Shown piece after piece: positions 1 through 8,177 of a stretch of DNA of 14,498 bases. The position numbers and the translations under genes are program-made. The DNA is from Bdellovibrionaceae bacterium UBA5009 (lineage in GTDB: Bacteria; Bdellovibrionota; Bdellovibrionia; Bdellovibrionales; Bdellovibrionaceae). Location of the stretch: positions 1-14,498 of the forward strand of contig DGYJ01000111.1 of the NCBI GenBank assembly GCA_002396665.1, written 5' to 3'. Position 1 is the stretch's first letter. Every line of letters begins with the position of its first letter. The notes beneath the pieces were generated by a model that did not search any database, had not been told where the DNA came from, and saw only the letters and a list, made by a program, of their open reading frames with translations.

Positions 1-44
1 GCATGGGACCTGGTGGACAGCAAGGTCAACCTGGTGGCCATTAA
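1..44 (+). CDS. 3' end of a Gly/Gln/Pro-rich protein (partial)
   Basis: Only the last 13 codons and a TAA stop at 42-44 are visible; the gene begins outside the window. The readable end is MGPGGQQGQPGGH. Its composition matches the tail of the FecR-domain protein encoded at 4151-5320 and the linker in the TPR/barrel protein encoded at 127-1776. An intrinsic terminator at 70-97 follows the stop, as expected for the end of a transcription unit. By inference this could be another FecR-like protein or a paralogue in the same cluster, but the visible part cannot show function. Confidence 0.5.
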   Translation, partial: MGPGGQQGQPGGH

Positions 45-69
45 TCCTAAGATTTAATTTTTTTTACGA

Positions 70-97
70 GGCAGTTCATTTTTGGACTGCCTTTTTT
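70..97 (+). terminator. Intrinsic terminator behind the upstream gene
   Basis: The arms GGCAGTTC (70-77) and GGACTGCC (84-91) pair over 8 bp with one G-T wobble around a 6-nt loop, followed by six T (92-97). It ends only 29 bp before the ATG of the next gene at 127. That gene's promoter therefore has to overlap the hairpin, or the hairpin acts as a leaky attenuator. Confidence 0.8.
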
Positions 98-126
98 CTT
101 TCATCTTACGCAAAGGTTCGATCAAT

Positions 127-1776
127 ATGAAAAGTGGACTTCAACTTCTTTTAATCGCTTCGTTGATGTGCGGAACAATTTCACAAGGGGCAGAAAAAAC
201 TTCTACCAGCGTAGAGCAAGCTGACTCCTTTTATGATCAGGGTCAATGCGATAAAGCAATTCCTGCTTATCAACAAAGTCTTTCCAATGCAGATTCTAGT
301 CTGCAAGATAAAATTACATTTCGTGTGGCGTACTGCCAATTTACTTTAGAAAAATATGCCGAGGCAGAATCTGGATTTAAAAATTATTTAAAAAAACATC
401 CTGGCGAAGACGAGGCCCAGCTTAAATTGGCTCAGTCTTTATTGTATCAATCAAAATATGTGGCAGCTAAAAAACAGGCTCAACAAGTTAAATCTGATGA
501 CTATGCACTTGATGCGGCCATCGTAAAAGCCCGAGCAGAAATTGAAACCGAAGAGTACCGCGAGGCCATAAAAACTTTAAAGCCTTTCCAATCAGCTGAA
601 GGTAAAAATGCAGAGGTCATGTATTGGATGGGTGTGGCCCAGTACCGTGATGATCAAGATCAGCGTGCTGAAGAGAGTTTCAAGCAAGCAGAAAAATTAT
701 CTGCCAATGATTCATGGGTGAAAAGTGAATCAAAAGCTTGGTTGGATCAAATGGAAGCGGCCAAAAAGAAATTTCACTTTCAATTCACGATTGGAGTGAT
801 GAACGACAGCAATATTGATCAATCAGGAAGTGCTGTCTCTATCAATGAAGGCGGCGGCGGTGGACCCGGAGGACCAGGCGGTGGTCAACAGGGTGGTAAT
901 ACGGGCCCTGGGCCTGGCAAAAAATTAACTGCAGCTTCTAATGTTTACACAGCAGACAGTGGTGGTTATGCGGCCGTTGATTTTATTCACAATACCTATA
1001 GCAGCCGAAAGTTTTATTTGACGACGACCCTTTCGGGATCGTCTCCATTTTATTTAAAAAATCCAAGCTATAATCAAGAGTCAGCAAGTTTAAATTTTGA
1101 TTTAAAGGCTGTGCCTTCATCAACTTTTAGCTACGGGTCATCAATAAAATATTTAAACACATGGTATGCTGGATATTATTCCCAGGATTATGCCTCAGTG
1201 ACTCCCTATGCTTCTTGGTCTTTGATTTCTGATTTATGGCTCAGATTGGAATTCCCAGCCACTGCCTACTTAAATAATAAAAAAATAAATGTGATGGGCC
1301 CCAGTGTTGATGTCTCTTACCAATTGACCTCAAGCCTTTCTCTTTCAGTCGGGTATAGCTCAACAAAATCCACGGGCCCAGAGGCCGTGATTGTTGATTT
1401 GCCTCCGCCAACATTGACCTCGGGGACCATGTTTTGTCACTACACAACAACTGGTGGTTATTTGGGATTGTACTACAGCGTGACCGATACCACCCAGCTG
1501 AGTGTCACTGGGTCTTCTTATAAAACAAATTACGACTTAGAAAATGTTCCAACGCCAACAGGCGGGGTTCCGCCGAAGCCAAGATCTGATAATTTGATGT
1601 CTTACCAGCTAGGCGTATCGCAAACTTTGATTAAAGATTTTTGGTCGGCCAATCTAAGTTATAGTTATTCTGATAATAAATCAGACGGATTTCCGGGGTT
1701 AGCATCAAGTGGTTCCATTACAAATAACAGCTATACACGTGGGTATGCATTATTAACTACAACATTTTACTTTTAA
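127..1776 (+). CDS. Exported TPR protein with C-terminal outer-membrane beta-barrel
   Basis: The protein has 549 residues. ATG 127 is preferred over an upstream in-frame TTG at 82, because that TTG lies inside the terminator and ATG 127 has AAAGG at 112-116 and begins a signal peptide (MKSGLQLLLIASLMCGTISQ). Residues about 30-205 are helical tetratricopeptide-like repeats, for example around CDKAIPAYQQ and YAEAESGFKNYLKKHP. From about 216 the sequence alternates like membrane strands to the end. It finishes in TTTFYF, the aromatic C-terminus typical of outer-membrane barrels. A Gly-rich stretch (about 242-264) follows the first predicted strand and may be a surface loop. The TPR-then-barrel layout resembles Slam (DUF560) and the PgaA/BcsC exporters, but no specific family is recognised. 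It is probably an outer-membrane assembly or export protein, and it opens a tightly packed operon with the cyclase and FecR genes. Confidence 0.85.
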   Translation: MKSGLQLLLIASLMCGTISQGAEKTSTSVEQADSFYDQGQCDKAIPAYQQSLSNADSSLQDKITFRVAYCQFTLEKYAEAESGFKNYLKKHPGEDEAQLKLAQSLLYQSKYVAAKKQAQQVKSDDYALDAAIVKARAEIETEEYREAIKTLKPFQSAEGKNAEVMYWMGVAQYRDDQDQRAEESFKQAEKLSANDSWVKSESKAWLDQMEAAKKKFHFQFTIGVMNDSNIDQSGSAVSINEGGGGGPGGPGGGQQGGNTGPGPGKKLTAASNVYTADSGGYAAVDFIHNTYSSRKFYLTTTLSGSSPFYLKNPSYNQESASLNFDLKAVPSSTFSYGSSIKYLNTWYAGYYSQDYASVTPYASWSLISDLWLRLEFPATAYLNNKKINVMGPSVDVSYQLTSSLSLSVGYSSTKSTGPEAVIVDLPPPTLTSGTMFCHYTTTGGYLGLYYSVTDTTQLSVTGSSYKTNYDLENVPTPTGGVPPKPRSDNLMSYQLGVSQTLIKDFWSANLSYSYSDNKSDGFPGLASSGSITNNSYTRGYALLTTTFYF

Positions 1777-1786
1777 TTTTTTGTAA

Positions 1787-4111
1787 ATGAAAAAACTGGC
1801 AAGAATAATATCATTACTGATTGTTTTGATTTCTTGCTGGTTGAATGCAGTAATTTTTTGGGGCGGCAACGCCCAACTAGAAAATAAATTTTTAAAAAAT
1901 GAAATTTACCCATCAGCTTCTTTAGCAAATTCGTCATTAACAGATTTAAAATTTAAAATTCGTGGGCCGCAAAAACCAAAAAATAAAATTGTGATTGTCG
2001 AAATTGATAGTCCATCCATTGATCAATGGGGGCGCTGGCCATGGCATCGTGACCAAGTTGCCAAAATCGTAGAACGAATCTTCGGCTTGGGTGCAAGCAC
2101 AGTGGGTTTAGATGTTATTTTTTCAGAGCCTGATGTTCGTGTTCCAGAGCCTCTACGGAAAGTACTAGAGCAAAAAAATCTACAGGCTTTGATGAAGGAC
2201 TTAGAAACAGATTTGAATTTGGCAGGAACAATTGCCCGACATCAAAATGATTTAATTTTGGGTTGGGCCACAGATTCGTTGTGCACTCCGAAAGAATTCT
2301 CAAACTCTGTGGACTGTCCAGTGGATAACCCTGAAGCCATTGCAACCCACCAAGAGGGCTTTGATCACTTTTCTATCAATAAGAAGCAAATCAAAACGAA
2401 ATTTGAACCCCTGAAAACTTCGATCCCATCGGCTGTGACATTGATTGCGAATTTGGATTTGTTCAGCGTGAATGCTAAAAAATCTGGGCACTTGAATGCA
2501 GTCATCGATTCTGACGGAGTTATTCGTAAAAGTAGTTTGATAATTGCTGCCAACAAAAACTTTTATCCATCTTTGGCCTTAAAAACCGCAGAATCATTTT
2601 TAAAAGGCGAAATTGAACTGCAAATTGATGACCATTCAAACATTGAATCGATTCAAATTAAAAATCCACAAGAACTATATAAAATTCCTGCAAATCCTTC
2701 AGGTGTTGTTGAAATTAATTTTCGCGGCCCACAGCAGACATTCCCTTACGTGTCAGCTCTGGACTTGATGAGTGATTCGCCGCTGTTAACCGACGAGCTG
2801 AATCAAAAATTAACTGGTCAAAATAAATCTGAAATTTTTAAAAATGCCATCGTATTGATCGGGATTTCTGCCATCGGGGTGGGGGATCGTAGAACATTTC
2901 CCTATGACTACAATGTCCCGGGGGTCGAAGGTCATGCGACAATTATTGATAATATTTTATCTCAGGATTTTATTCGCACCATAGAAAATAGAAATCAGCT
3001 TTTCATGCTATTGGCTTTTATGCTTGCTGGTGGCCTGGTCATATTCTTTATTGCCGATAAACTTGAGTCAGTCCGTGCACTTGTTATTTTTTCCTTCTTA
3101 GTTTTTATTTTATTCTGCGTGGATGTTTTTTCGTTTTCCCATGAATGGAATCTACCAACGGCTTGGGTGTATATTGAATTTATTGTGCTATTTGTGTCTG
3201 TGACAGGATTTAAATATTTTGAAGTTGAAAAAAGCAAAAATTTTATGAAGCAGGCGTTTTCTAGATACGTTTCGCCAGAAATCGTGGGCGAGTTATTAAG
3301 AAATCCTGAAAAATTAACCTTGGGTGGCGAAAAAAAAGAGCTGACTATTTTATTTTCAGACATTCGGGGCTTCACAAGTTTTTCTGAAAACATGGATGCT
3401 AAGGATTTGAGTTCATTTTTAAATAAGTACTTGGCCGAAATGACCCGCCTTGTTTTTGAAAACCGTGGGACCTTAGATAAATACATTGGTGATGCCGTGA
3501 TGGTTTTTTGGGGGGCTCCGGTTGAAAACCCAAAGCATGCAGCCGATGCTTTGTGGACTGCTTTAAAAATGCAAGAGTCTGTTGTGGAATTGCGTCCACT
3601 ATTTCAATCCCAGTGGGGGATTGATCTTCAAATAGGTATTGGTGTTTGTACGGGTGTTGTGAATGTTGGGAATATGGGTTCAGCGCAAAATTTTGAATAC
3701 ACAGTCATTGGCGACAAAGTGAATTTGACGGCACGTTTAGAATCGTTAACAAAATCCTATGACACCAAGATTTTGACGACCAAAGAGACCATTGATCAAG
3801 CCCTGCAGTCGAAGCAATTTCAGCTTTATTCGCGCTTTGTTGATTGCGTTCGGGTTAAAGGCAAAAAGGATGCTGTTGCTATTTATGAAGCTTCATTCAG
3901 GCCTTTTTCTGAGGAAGGTATTAGAATTTATCTTGAGGCCTTTGAGTTATATAAAAATCGAAAATGGGAACAGGCTCGATCTGAATTTGCAAAAGCACAA
4001 AAAATATTTGGTGATCAAAAGGGGCCCTGTGCTACATTTCAAGACAGATGTCTTTTGCTGCAAAAAGACCAGGCCAAAGACAGCGACTGGGATGGGATTT
4101 GGAACGCTTAA
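1787..4111 (+). CDS. CHASE2-domain membrane adenylate/guanylate cyclase (class III)
   Basis: The protein has 774 residues. A membrane segment (about 7-27) precedes a periplasmic CHASE2 sensor (about 45-400), recognisable from IVIVEIDSPSIDQWGRWPWH and the following GASTVGLDVIFSEPD. Three membrane segments lie at about 404-477, and a class III cyclase domain at about 515-690. Both metal-binding aspartates are present (D525 in FSDIRGF, D569 in YIGDAVM), as are the transition-state pair N646 and R650 in GDKVNLTARLE. K565 matches the purine-selecting lysine of adenylate cyclases. The partner position has Thr639, as in many bacterial adenylate cyclases, so cAMP is the likelier product. A short TPR-like helical tail follows. 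The gene starts 10 bp after the barrel gene with no clear Shine-Dalgarno, suggesting translational coupling. By inference it converts an envelope signal into cyclic nucleotide. Confidence 0.93.
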   Translation: MKKLARIISLLIVLISCWLNAVIFWGGNAQLENKFLKNEIYPSASLANSSLTDLKFKIRGPQKPKNKIVIVEIDSPSIDQWGRWPWHRDQVAKIVERIFGLGASTVGLDVIFSEPDVRVPEPLRKVLEQKNLQALMKDLETDLNLAGTIARHQNDLILGWATDSLCTPKEFSNSVDCPVDNPEAIATHQEGFDHFSINKKQIKTKFEPLKTSIPSAVTLIANLDLFSVNAKKSGHLNAVIDSDGVIRKSSLIIAANKNFYPSLALKTAESFLKGEIELQIDDHSNIESIQIKNPQELYKIPANPSGVVEINFRGPQQTFPYVSALDLMSDSPLLTDELNQKLTGQNKSEIFKNAIVLIGISAIGVGDRRTFPYDYNVPGVEGHATIIDNILSQDFIRTIENRNQLFMLLAFMLAGGLVIFFIADKLESVRALVIFSFLVFILFCVDVFSFSHEWNLPTAWVYIEFIVLFVSVTGFKYFEVEKSKNFMKQAFSRYVSPEIVGELLRNPEKLTLGGEKKELTILFSDIRGFTSFSENMDAKDLSSFLNKYLAEMTRLVFENRGTLDKYIGDAVMVFWGAPVENPKHAADALWTALKMQESVVELRPLFQSQWGIDLQIGIGVCTGVVNVGNMGSAQNFEYTVIGDKVNLTARLESLTKSYDTKILTTKETIDQALQSKQFQLYSRFVDCVRVKGKKDAVAIYEASFRPFSEEGIRIYLEAFELYKNRKWEQARSEFAKAQKIFGDQKGPCATFQDRCLLLQKDQAKDSDWDGIWNA

Positions 4112-4150
4112 ATCGATTTGTATTTTAAATTTGAATTGAAAAGGTGATTT

Positions 4151-5320
4151 ATGAAAAAATTATTTTTAACTTTAATGCTATTTTCATCTTTAAGTTTTGC
4201 AGAAATCGAAAAAAATATTTTGATTAAAGAAATATTAGGCACTGGTGTTGTCCAAAAGAAAGTGAAGGGGACATTATCAGTTGTTCATGCAAATGAAAAT
4301 TTAAGTATCACCGATCAATTGATCACAGATGCGAAGGCCACTGCCAATATTGTCTACCCCGATGGCTCTGAACAATCTGTTGGTCCGAATAGTCAAATTC
4401 AGATTCAAGATTTTGAAGGCAAAGTGCCTTCCACTTACCTTGAAAAAGGGACCTCTGTGATCCAGGTTCCAAAAGGCACTGGCAATTCCAAGGGACATAA
4501 ATTTTATATTCGTACCAACACGGCCGTGATGGGTGTGCGCGGAACAATTTTTGTTGTTGATGTGCAGTCCAAAGGTGGTGGGCGAACTGTTTTGCATACT
4601 TTGGAAGGCCAAGTTGAAATTGCTGCCAGTCGAAAAGGTTTAATTTCTGGCCAAGGGGTAGCGGTTCGACAGAACGAGATGATCCAAGCTGGGCGCAATA
4701 ATATCGGAATGAAAAGTGCATTTAATCCGACAAAGTATATGAATCAGTTGCAGGCTGTTCACCCCATGGGAATGCAAATGATTCAAAGGGGAATGCAAGA
4801 GCGCGGTCAAAAAATGGATCGCCCTGATGATCGCGGAAAAAATAATCGCAAAGGCGATAGCGAAGGGCCCCGGGGCGAACCCGGCGGGCCACAACAAGGT
4901 GGACAACAGCAAGATGGGTCACATCAAGGCGGCGAACAATCCCCGCCAGCAGGTGGCGAAAAAAGAGAAAATGATCGTCGTGGATTTGCTCCGCAAGGTG
5001 GCGGTAAAGTGAATGGCCCAGGAAATGGTGGAGGCCCAGCCTTGGGAAATTCTCCGAATGGTGGTGGCGGCGGCCCAGGTCAAGGTGGTAATATGGGCCC
5101 TGGTCAGGGCGGTGGTGGTCAGCAGGGTGGCAATGGCCCTGGACATGGCAGTGGGAATGGGCCTGGAATGGGTGGAATGGGAAACAAACAAAATGGTTCA
5201 ATGCCTAAGCAGCAACCGATGGGTGGATCTGGTCGCCCAGGGGGGCCATCGCCGATGCAACCTGGGCCGATGCCTCCGGCCGGTGGTGCGGGTCCTGCGC
5301 CCATGCAGCCGCCGCAATAA
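4151..5320 (+). CDS. Periplasmic FecR-domain protein with long Gly/Gln/Pro-rich tail
   Basis: The protein has 389 residues. ATG 4151 has an AAAAGGTGA ribosome site just upstream and starts a clean signal peptide ending near SLSFA (about residue 17). Residues about 30-175 match the FecR domain (PF04773): a DGSEQSVGPNSQIQI strand region, then NTAVMGVRGTIFVV (about 123-136), the family's hallmark G-V-R-G-T segment. From about residue 213 to the end it is a low-complexity tail rich in Gly, Gln, Pro, Asn and Met with a few charged blocks. Classical FecR is an inner-membrane anti-sigma protein, but no membrane segment or sigma gene is seen here. FecR-domain proteins beside CHASE2 cyclases are a recurrent pairing, so it is probably the extracytoplasmic partner of the cyclase encoded 39 bp upstream. 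The tail may bind cell wall or the barrel protein's similar loop; that is speculation. Confidence 0.88.
   Translation: MKKLFLTLMLFSSLSFAEIEKNILIKEILGTGVVQKKVKGTLSVVHANENLSITDQLITDAKATANIVYPDGSEQSVGPNSQIQIQDFEGKVPSTYLEKGTSVIQVPKGTGNSKGHKFYIRTNTAVMGVRGTIFVVDVQSKGGGRTVLHTLEGQVEIAASRKGLISGQGVAVRQNEMIQAGRNNIGMKSAFNPTKYMNQLQAVHPMGMQMIQRGMQERGQKMDRPDDRGKNNRKGDSEGPRGEPGGPQQGGQQQDGSHQGGEQSPPAGGEKRENDRRGFAPQGGGKVNGPGNGGGPALGNSPNGGGGGPGQGGNMGPGQGGGGQQGGNGPGHGSGNGPGMGGMGNKQNGSMPKQQPMGGSGRPGGPSPMQPGPMPPAGGAGPAPMQPPQ
4787..5317 (+). repeat. Coding low-complexity Gly/Gln/Pro tail
   Basis: About 177 codons built from variations on GGxGPGQGG, GGQQGG and GPGxGG, written with irregular synonymous codons (ggt, ggc, gga), so it is not a perfect tandem DNA repeat. 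The bias keeps several antisense frames open; these are shadows, not genes. Related words occur at about 850-918 in the barrel gene and at 1-41 in the upstream gene. Confidence 0.8.
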
Positions 5321-5363
5321 GTATCCTTCGGCAGTCCAGTTTTTAATTATTTCTTAGAAAAAA

Positions 5364-5379
5364 TTATTATTTATAATAA
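5364..5379 (+). promoter_or_regulatory. AT-rich dyad containing a TATAAT box before the propeller gene
   Basis: TTATTAT and ATAATAA form a perfect 7-bp inverted repeat with a 2-nt centre. A consensus TATAAT lies inside it at 5372-5377, about 38 bp before the ATG at 5416. No convincing -35 box is at the right distance. It could be the -10 of the propeller gene or a weak hairpin after the FecR gene; there is no GC-rich stem with a T-run here. Confidence 0.3.
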
Positions 5380-5415
5380 CTTTAAATTTTTAATTTAAGT
5401 CGAGGAGAATTTTGA

Positions 5416-7497
5416 ATGAAACGTTTTTGCGTGCATGCATTTCTAGTTTGTCTTTCTGTTCAATTTTTTAGCGTTCATAGTTACGGGCAAGTCACTCTGC
5501 CTAAATATTACTGTATGGATATTTCTGATACAAAAATGGATGGTGATGGATCGCCAACAAATGGAGTCAATTATGCCGAATTGAACTCAGTCAGCAGTAG
5601 CTCAGATATTAAACTAACTTTTCTTGAAGGGCTTATACCAGGTAAAAAACTGCAAGGTCCCACAGATGGGACTTCAACGACTCCGGCGTCGAATGCCTTT
5701 TTAGGTATTTCTAATGACGAGCTTTGGGGGACCGCATCCAACTCGGGATCAACGGATACAAGATTTATACTTGATATGGCCGATCCAGATCTGACAGATA
5801 TTTCTCTTTCTGATTATCAGGGCAATTTTAAAATGATCGGCAAAGAAGGGCCATGCGATATTGATTTTAATGCTACTTACTGTGCGCAAATAAATAATTT
5901 TCAATTCAACATCGCGATGTCAGAAAGCAGTACGGGTGTAATTACAGGAACAGTACAAAAATATCCTGCAGGTCCAATTTCAACTTTTACAGGAACACTT
6001 TCAAGTGGTGGGCTTAAGTTAACGGCAGTGACTTCAGCAAGTGAAAACCTTGCGCTGGAGTTTAGTAAAACTGGCGTCAAGGGAACCTATCAGGCTGGAA
6101 CCGCGCCTGTGCGTGTGGTCAAAGGTATTCGTGATCCCATCGGGACTGCGGGTTGTTCAAATATTCGCATCAATGGCGAAGACGGCGCATATTATTACGC
6201 GAATCCAACGATCGTGGGTGATTCAATTTATATGGGGTCTGGATCCGGCGCAAATCATCCCCTCAGGTCTACAAATGCAATTGTCAAAATTCACAAAACA
6301 ACAATGGCCACACAATGGAGAAAAAATCTAGGCAGTGGAGAAGTGCGCGGAAGTTTAGTTTTAGATAGTAGTGATAAAGTTTACGCTGTCGTGCAAGAGG
6401 GTCGAACACGTGATTTAACTCAATGGGATCCACAAGGAAACTTTGCAACAGCCACTTGGAAATTATTTAAATTCAGCAATCCTGCACCTCCGGCGAGCCC
6501 TTCTGTTTTATGGAGCAGGCAAATTTTATTTGCAAGTTCGAATACACCTTCCCAAGGGCAAATTACTCCTGCAATTGCAACTGTTACTACGTCCACCGGA
6601 ACTGAGGAAAGAATTTTTGTAGGTGGTGATAAAGTTAGAGCCTACAGCACGGCTGGAACTGAAAGATGGCAATACACGGGGCCTACAAGTTGTGCGTCAA
6701 CGTATTACTCTGTAGGTTCGCCGATTATAACTGCAGGCGGAACTTTGGTGGTGACTTCATCCTGCGGAATACAAGGATTGAATGCTTCAACAGGGGCAGA
6801 AGTTTGGTCTATCGGTGCGACTTCGAGTACAGGGGAATTTTTTGGAAGCCCGCAGTTCGCAAGATCTGGAAGCACAGTTCTAGGCGTTTATATTCCGTTT
6901 GATGATGATCTTTATTGTGTCGATCCAGACACTGGACATAATTGCTCTGGTTGGGCTGGTTCTGCTGGCACAACACCAGTGGCCTGCGACATCACGCCGA
7001 CTTCTTTAGAAGCTGCCCCTATTCGTGGGGGACCGTTGTTAGATTCATCTGGAAATATTTTTATTGGAACGAAAGCAAGCAGTGACGATCTTGGCGCTGA
7101 TGGCATGATGAAGATTGCGGCCAATTGCACGAGCATAACGCCAATGGAGGAAATTGTATCTGGATCAGATTTATATCCAACAGGAGTTCTTAATTCCAAT
7201 AACCAGTGGATTGTCGCAAATGAAAACAGAACAACACAATATAAAACTGTTAATGTGTTCAACCTTTCAGTTTCTCCGCCGGCACTTGTGACTTCCTATG
7301 ATTTGGAAGGTGATCCTGGCTTTCCTTCTTTGAGGCTCTTTAATGACGGAGCAAACGATAGATTACTTGTCCCAACAGAAGGTGGAAGTCCCGGGTTTAT
7401 ACCAGGTGCGCTTTATTCAATCCTGCAGTCCTACAACTATGATACTTCGGCGCAAAACAGCACGGCTCGTGGATCAAATACAAATAATGGTCAGTAG
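5416..7497 (+). CDS. Secreted PQQ-like beta-propeller protein
   Basis: The protein has 693 residues. ATG 5416 has a strong GAGGAG at 5402-5407, and a signal peptide runs to about residue 25 (HSYGQ). Residues about 26-240 form an unrecognised Cys-containing N-terminal region. From about 250 on, propeller-blade motifs recur: NPTIVGDSIYMGSGSG then TTMATQWRKNLGSG, IFVGGDKVRAYSTAGTERWQ, GIQGLNASTGAEVWSIG and SGNIFIGTKAS. These match the quinoprotein-like (PQQ-repeat, BamB-like) fold, where each blade ends in a D/A-x-x-T-G-x-x-x-W pattern. There is no membrane anchor and no obvious dehydrogenase cofactor site, so a binding or scaffold role is likelier than a PQQ enzyme. It follows the FecR gene by 95 bp on the same strand and could be co-transcribed or have its own promoter. 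Confidence 0.75.
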   Translation: MKRFCVHAFLVCLSVQFFSVHSYGQVTLPKYYCMDISDTKMDGDGSPTNGVNYAELNSVSSSSDIKLTFLEGLIPGKKLQGPTDGTSTTPASNAFLGISNDELWGTASNSGSTDTRFILDMADPDLTDISLSDYQGNFKMIGKEGPCDIDFNATYCAQINNFQFNIAMSESSTGVITGTVQKYPAGPISTFTGTLSSGGLKLTAVTSASENLALEFSKTGVKGTYQAGTAPVRVVKGIRDPIGTAGCSNIRINGEDGAYYYANPTIVGDSIYMGSGSGANHPLRSTNAIVKIHKTTMATQWRKNLGSGEVRGSLVLDSSDKVYAVVQEGRTRDLTQWDPQGNFATATWKLFKFSNPAPPASPSVLWSRQILFASSNTPSQGQITPAIATVTTSTGTEERIFVGGDKVRAYSTAGTERWQYTGPTSCASTYYSVGSPIITAGGTLVVTSSCGIQGLNASTGAEVWSIGATSSTGEFFGSPQFARSGSTVLGVYIPFDDDLYCVDPDTGHNCSGWAGSAGTTPVACDITPTSLEAAPIRGGPLLDSSGNIFIGTKASSDDLGADGMMKIAANCTSITPMEEIVSGSDLYPTGVLNSNNQWIVANENRTTQYKTVNVFNLSVSPPALVTSYDLEGDPGFPSLRLFNDGANDRLLVPTEGGSPGFIPGALYSILQSYNYDTSAQNSTARGSNTNNGQ

Positions 7498-7517
7498 GTA
7501 TATGCAATCTTGATTTT

Positions 7518-8042
7518 CTAAATTTTTGACTTAGGTCGAAATAACATTGGAACAAAAATCATCAATGCCAAAACAATCAGCATGGCGGTGTTTCCATCGC
7601 CTACAATATCTTTAAGCCACAATGTCGATAGCATGATGCAAAGAAAATAGAAGAAGTCCCCAATGATGGTCAGTGTCCACCCTTTTATAAATCCGTGGCC
7701 TGCCGCTTTGGCGATGGATCTGCCAGTCATGGGATCGACAGTGAAGGTGATCAAAATAATGGCCCAGGGGCTGGGCCTTAAACCATAGCGCGAGCGAAGG
7801 GCTAGGGTTTGTTCTGTAAATATTTTTCTGATTTGAATGACGAGAGGCTTGTGTTTTGTGAAGTGTATAAAGGCAAGCATCAGGGGTTCAAAGACAAGGG
7901 CCAATATGATGTCGGATAGTAAATAAATGAGTGATGTTTGATACCAAAGAAGTCCCTTTTCTGCCCCGTAAACGACTCCTGCGGGAATACCGCCGCCGAA
8001 TGGGATCAGAAAAAACATTAAAACTTGAGTGTATGCCGTCAT
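7518..8042 (-). CDS. Small integral membrane protein, function unknown
   Basis: The protein has 174 residues and starts at ATG 8042 (MTAYTQVLMFFLIPFGG). The frame stays open upstream into tRNA-Arg, but that extension is only tRNA read as protein and is rejected. AGGGG lies a few bases before the chosen ATG. Five hydrophobic segments are seen at about 5-26, 33-60, 92-103, 121-143 and 152-169. A polar stretch (HKPLVIQIRKIFTEQTLALR) lies between the second and third, and DPMTGRSIAKAAGHG between the third and fourth. I recognise no family. The start is only 20 bp past the tRNA-Arg terminator, so transcription probably depends on read-through from the tRNA promoter or on a promoter overlapping the hairpin. 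Its stop faces the propeller gene across 20 bp. Confidence 0.75.
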   Translation of the reverse strand: MTAYTQVLMFFLIPFGGGIPAGVVYGAEKGLLWYQTSLIYLLSDIILALVFEPLMLAFIHFTKHKPLVIQIRKIFTEQTLALRSRYGLRPSPWAIILITFTVDPMTGRSIAKAAGHGFIKGWTLTIIGDFFYFLCIMLSTLWLKDIVGDGNTAMLIVLALMIFVPMLFRPKSKI

Positions 8043-8065
8043 AGGCCCCTGGGTGGTGTTAAAAC

Positions 8066-8093
8066 AAAAAAACCCGTCTTGAAACGGGTTTTT
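8066..8093 (-). terminator. Terminator of tRNA-Arg
   Basis: AAAAACCCGT (8068-8077) and ACGGGTTTTT (8084-8093) are a perfect 10-bp inverted repeat around CTTGAA. Read on the - strand it follows the tRNA CCA by 7 bases and continues into a T-run, so it is a standard intrinsic terminator. It is also usable on the + strand. Confidence 0.85.
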
Positions 8094-8100
8094 AAAAAAT

Positions 8101-8177
8101 TGGTGCGGACGGGAGGATTCGAACCTCCGACCACCTGATTCGTAGTCAGGTACTCTATCCAGCTGAGCTACGAGTGC
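8101..8177 (-). tRNA. tRNA-Arg (anticodon ACG) with a mismatched acceptor stem
   Basis: On the - strand this 77-nt gene includes an encoded CCA (8101-8103). The D arm begins TAGCTCAGCTGG. The anticodon stem CCTGA/TCAGG holds the loop CTACGAA, so the anticodon is ACG (inosine at position 34 expected, reading CGN arginine codons). The T arm is GGAGG-TTCGAAT-CCTCC. The acceptor strands are GCACTCG (5') and CGTCCGC (3'). Positions 1-72, 2-71, 6-67 and 7-66 pair, but 3-70 (A-C), 4-69 (C-C) and 5-68 (U-U) do not. Every other part is canonical, so the gene is clear, but its ability to fold and be charged is open to question. Confidence 0.9.

Noticed and set aside
3792..4139. 115-codon + strand frame inside the cyclase gene
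   Set aside because: Overlaps the clearly conserved cyclase frame and lacks a ribosome site or recognisable features.
4301..5304. Several open frames antisense to the FecR gene, up to 159 codons
   Set aside because: Glycine-rich codons (GGN) keep antisense frames open; no start signals or protein-like features.
5330..5337. GGCAGTCC after the FecR gene, matching one arm of the terminator at 70-97
   Set aside because: Only one arm is present, with no partner to form a hairpin; 8 bases can match by chance.
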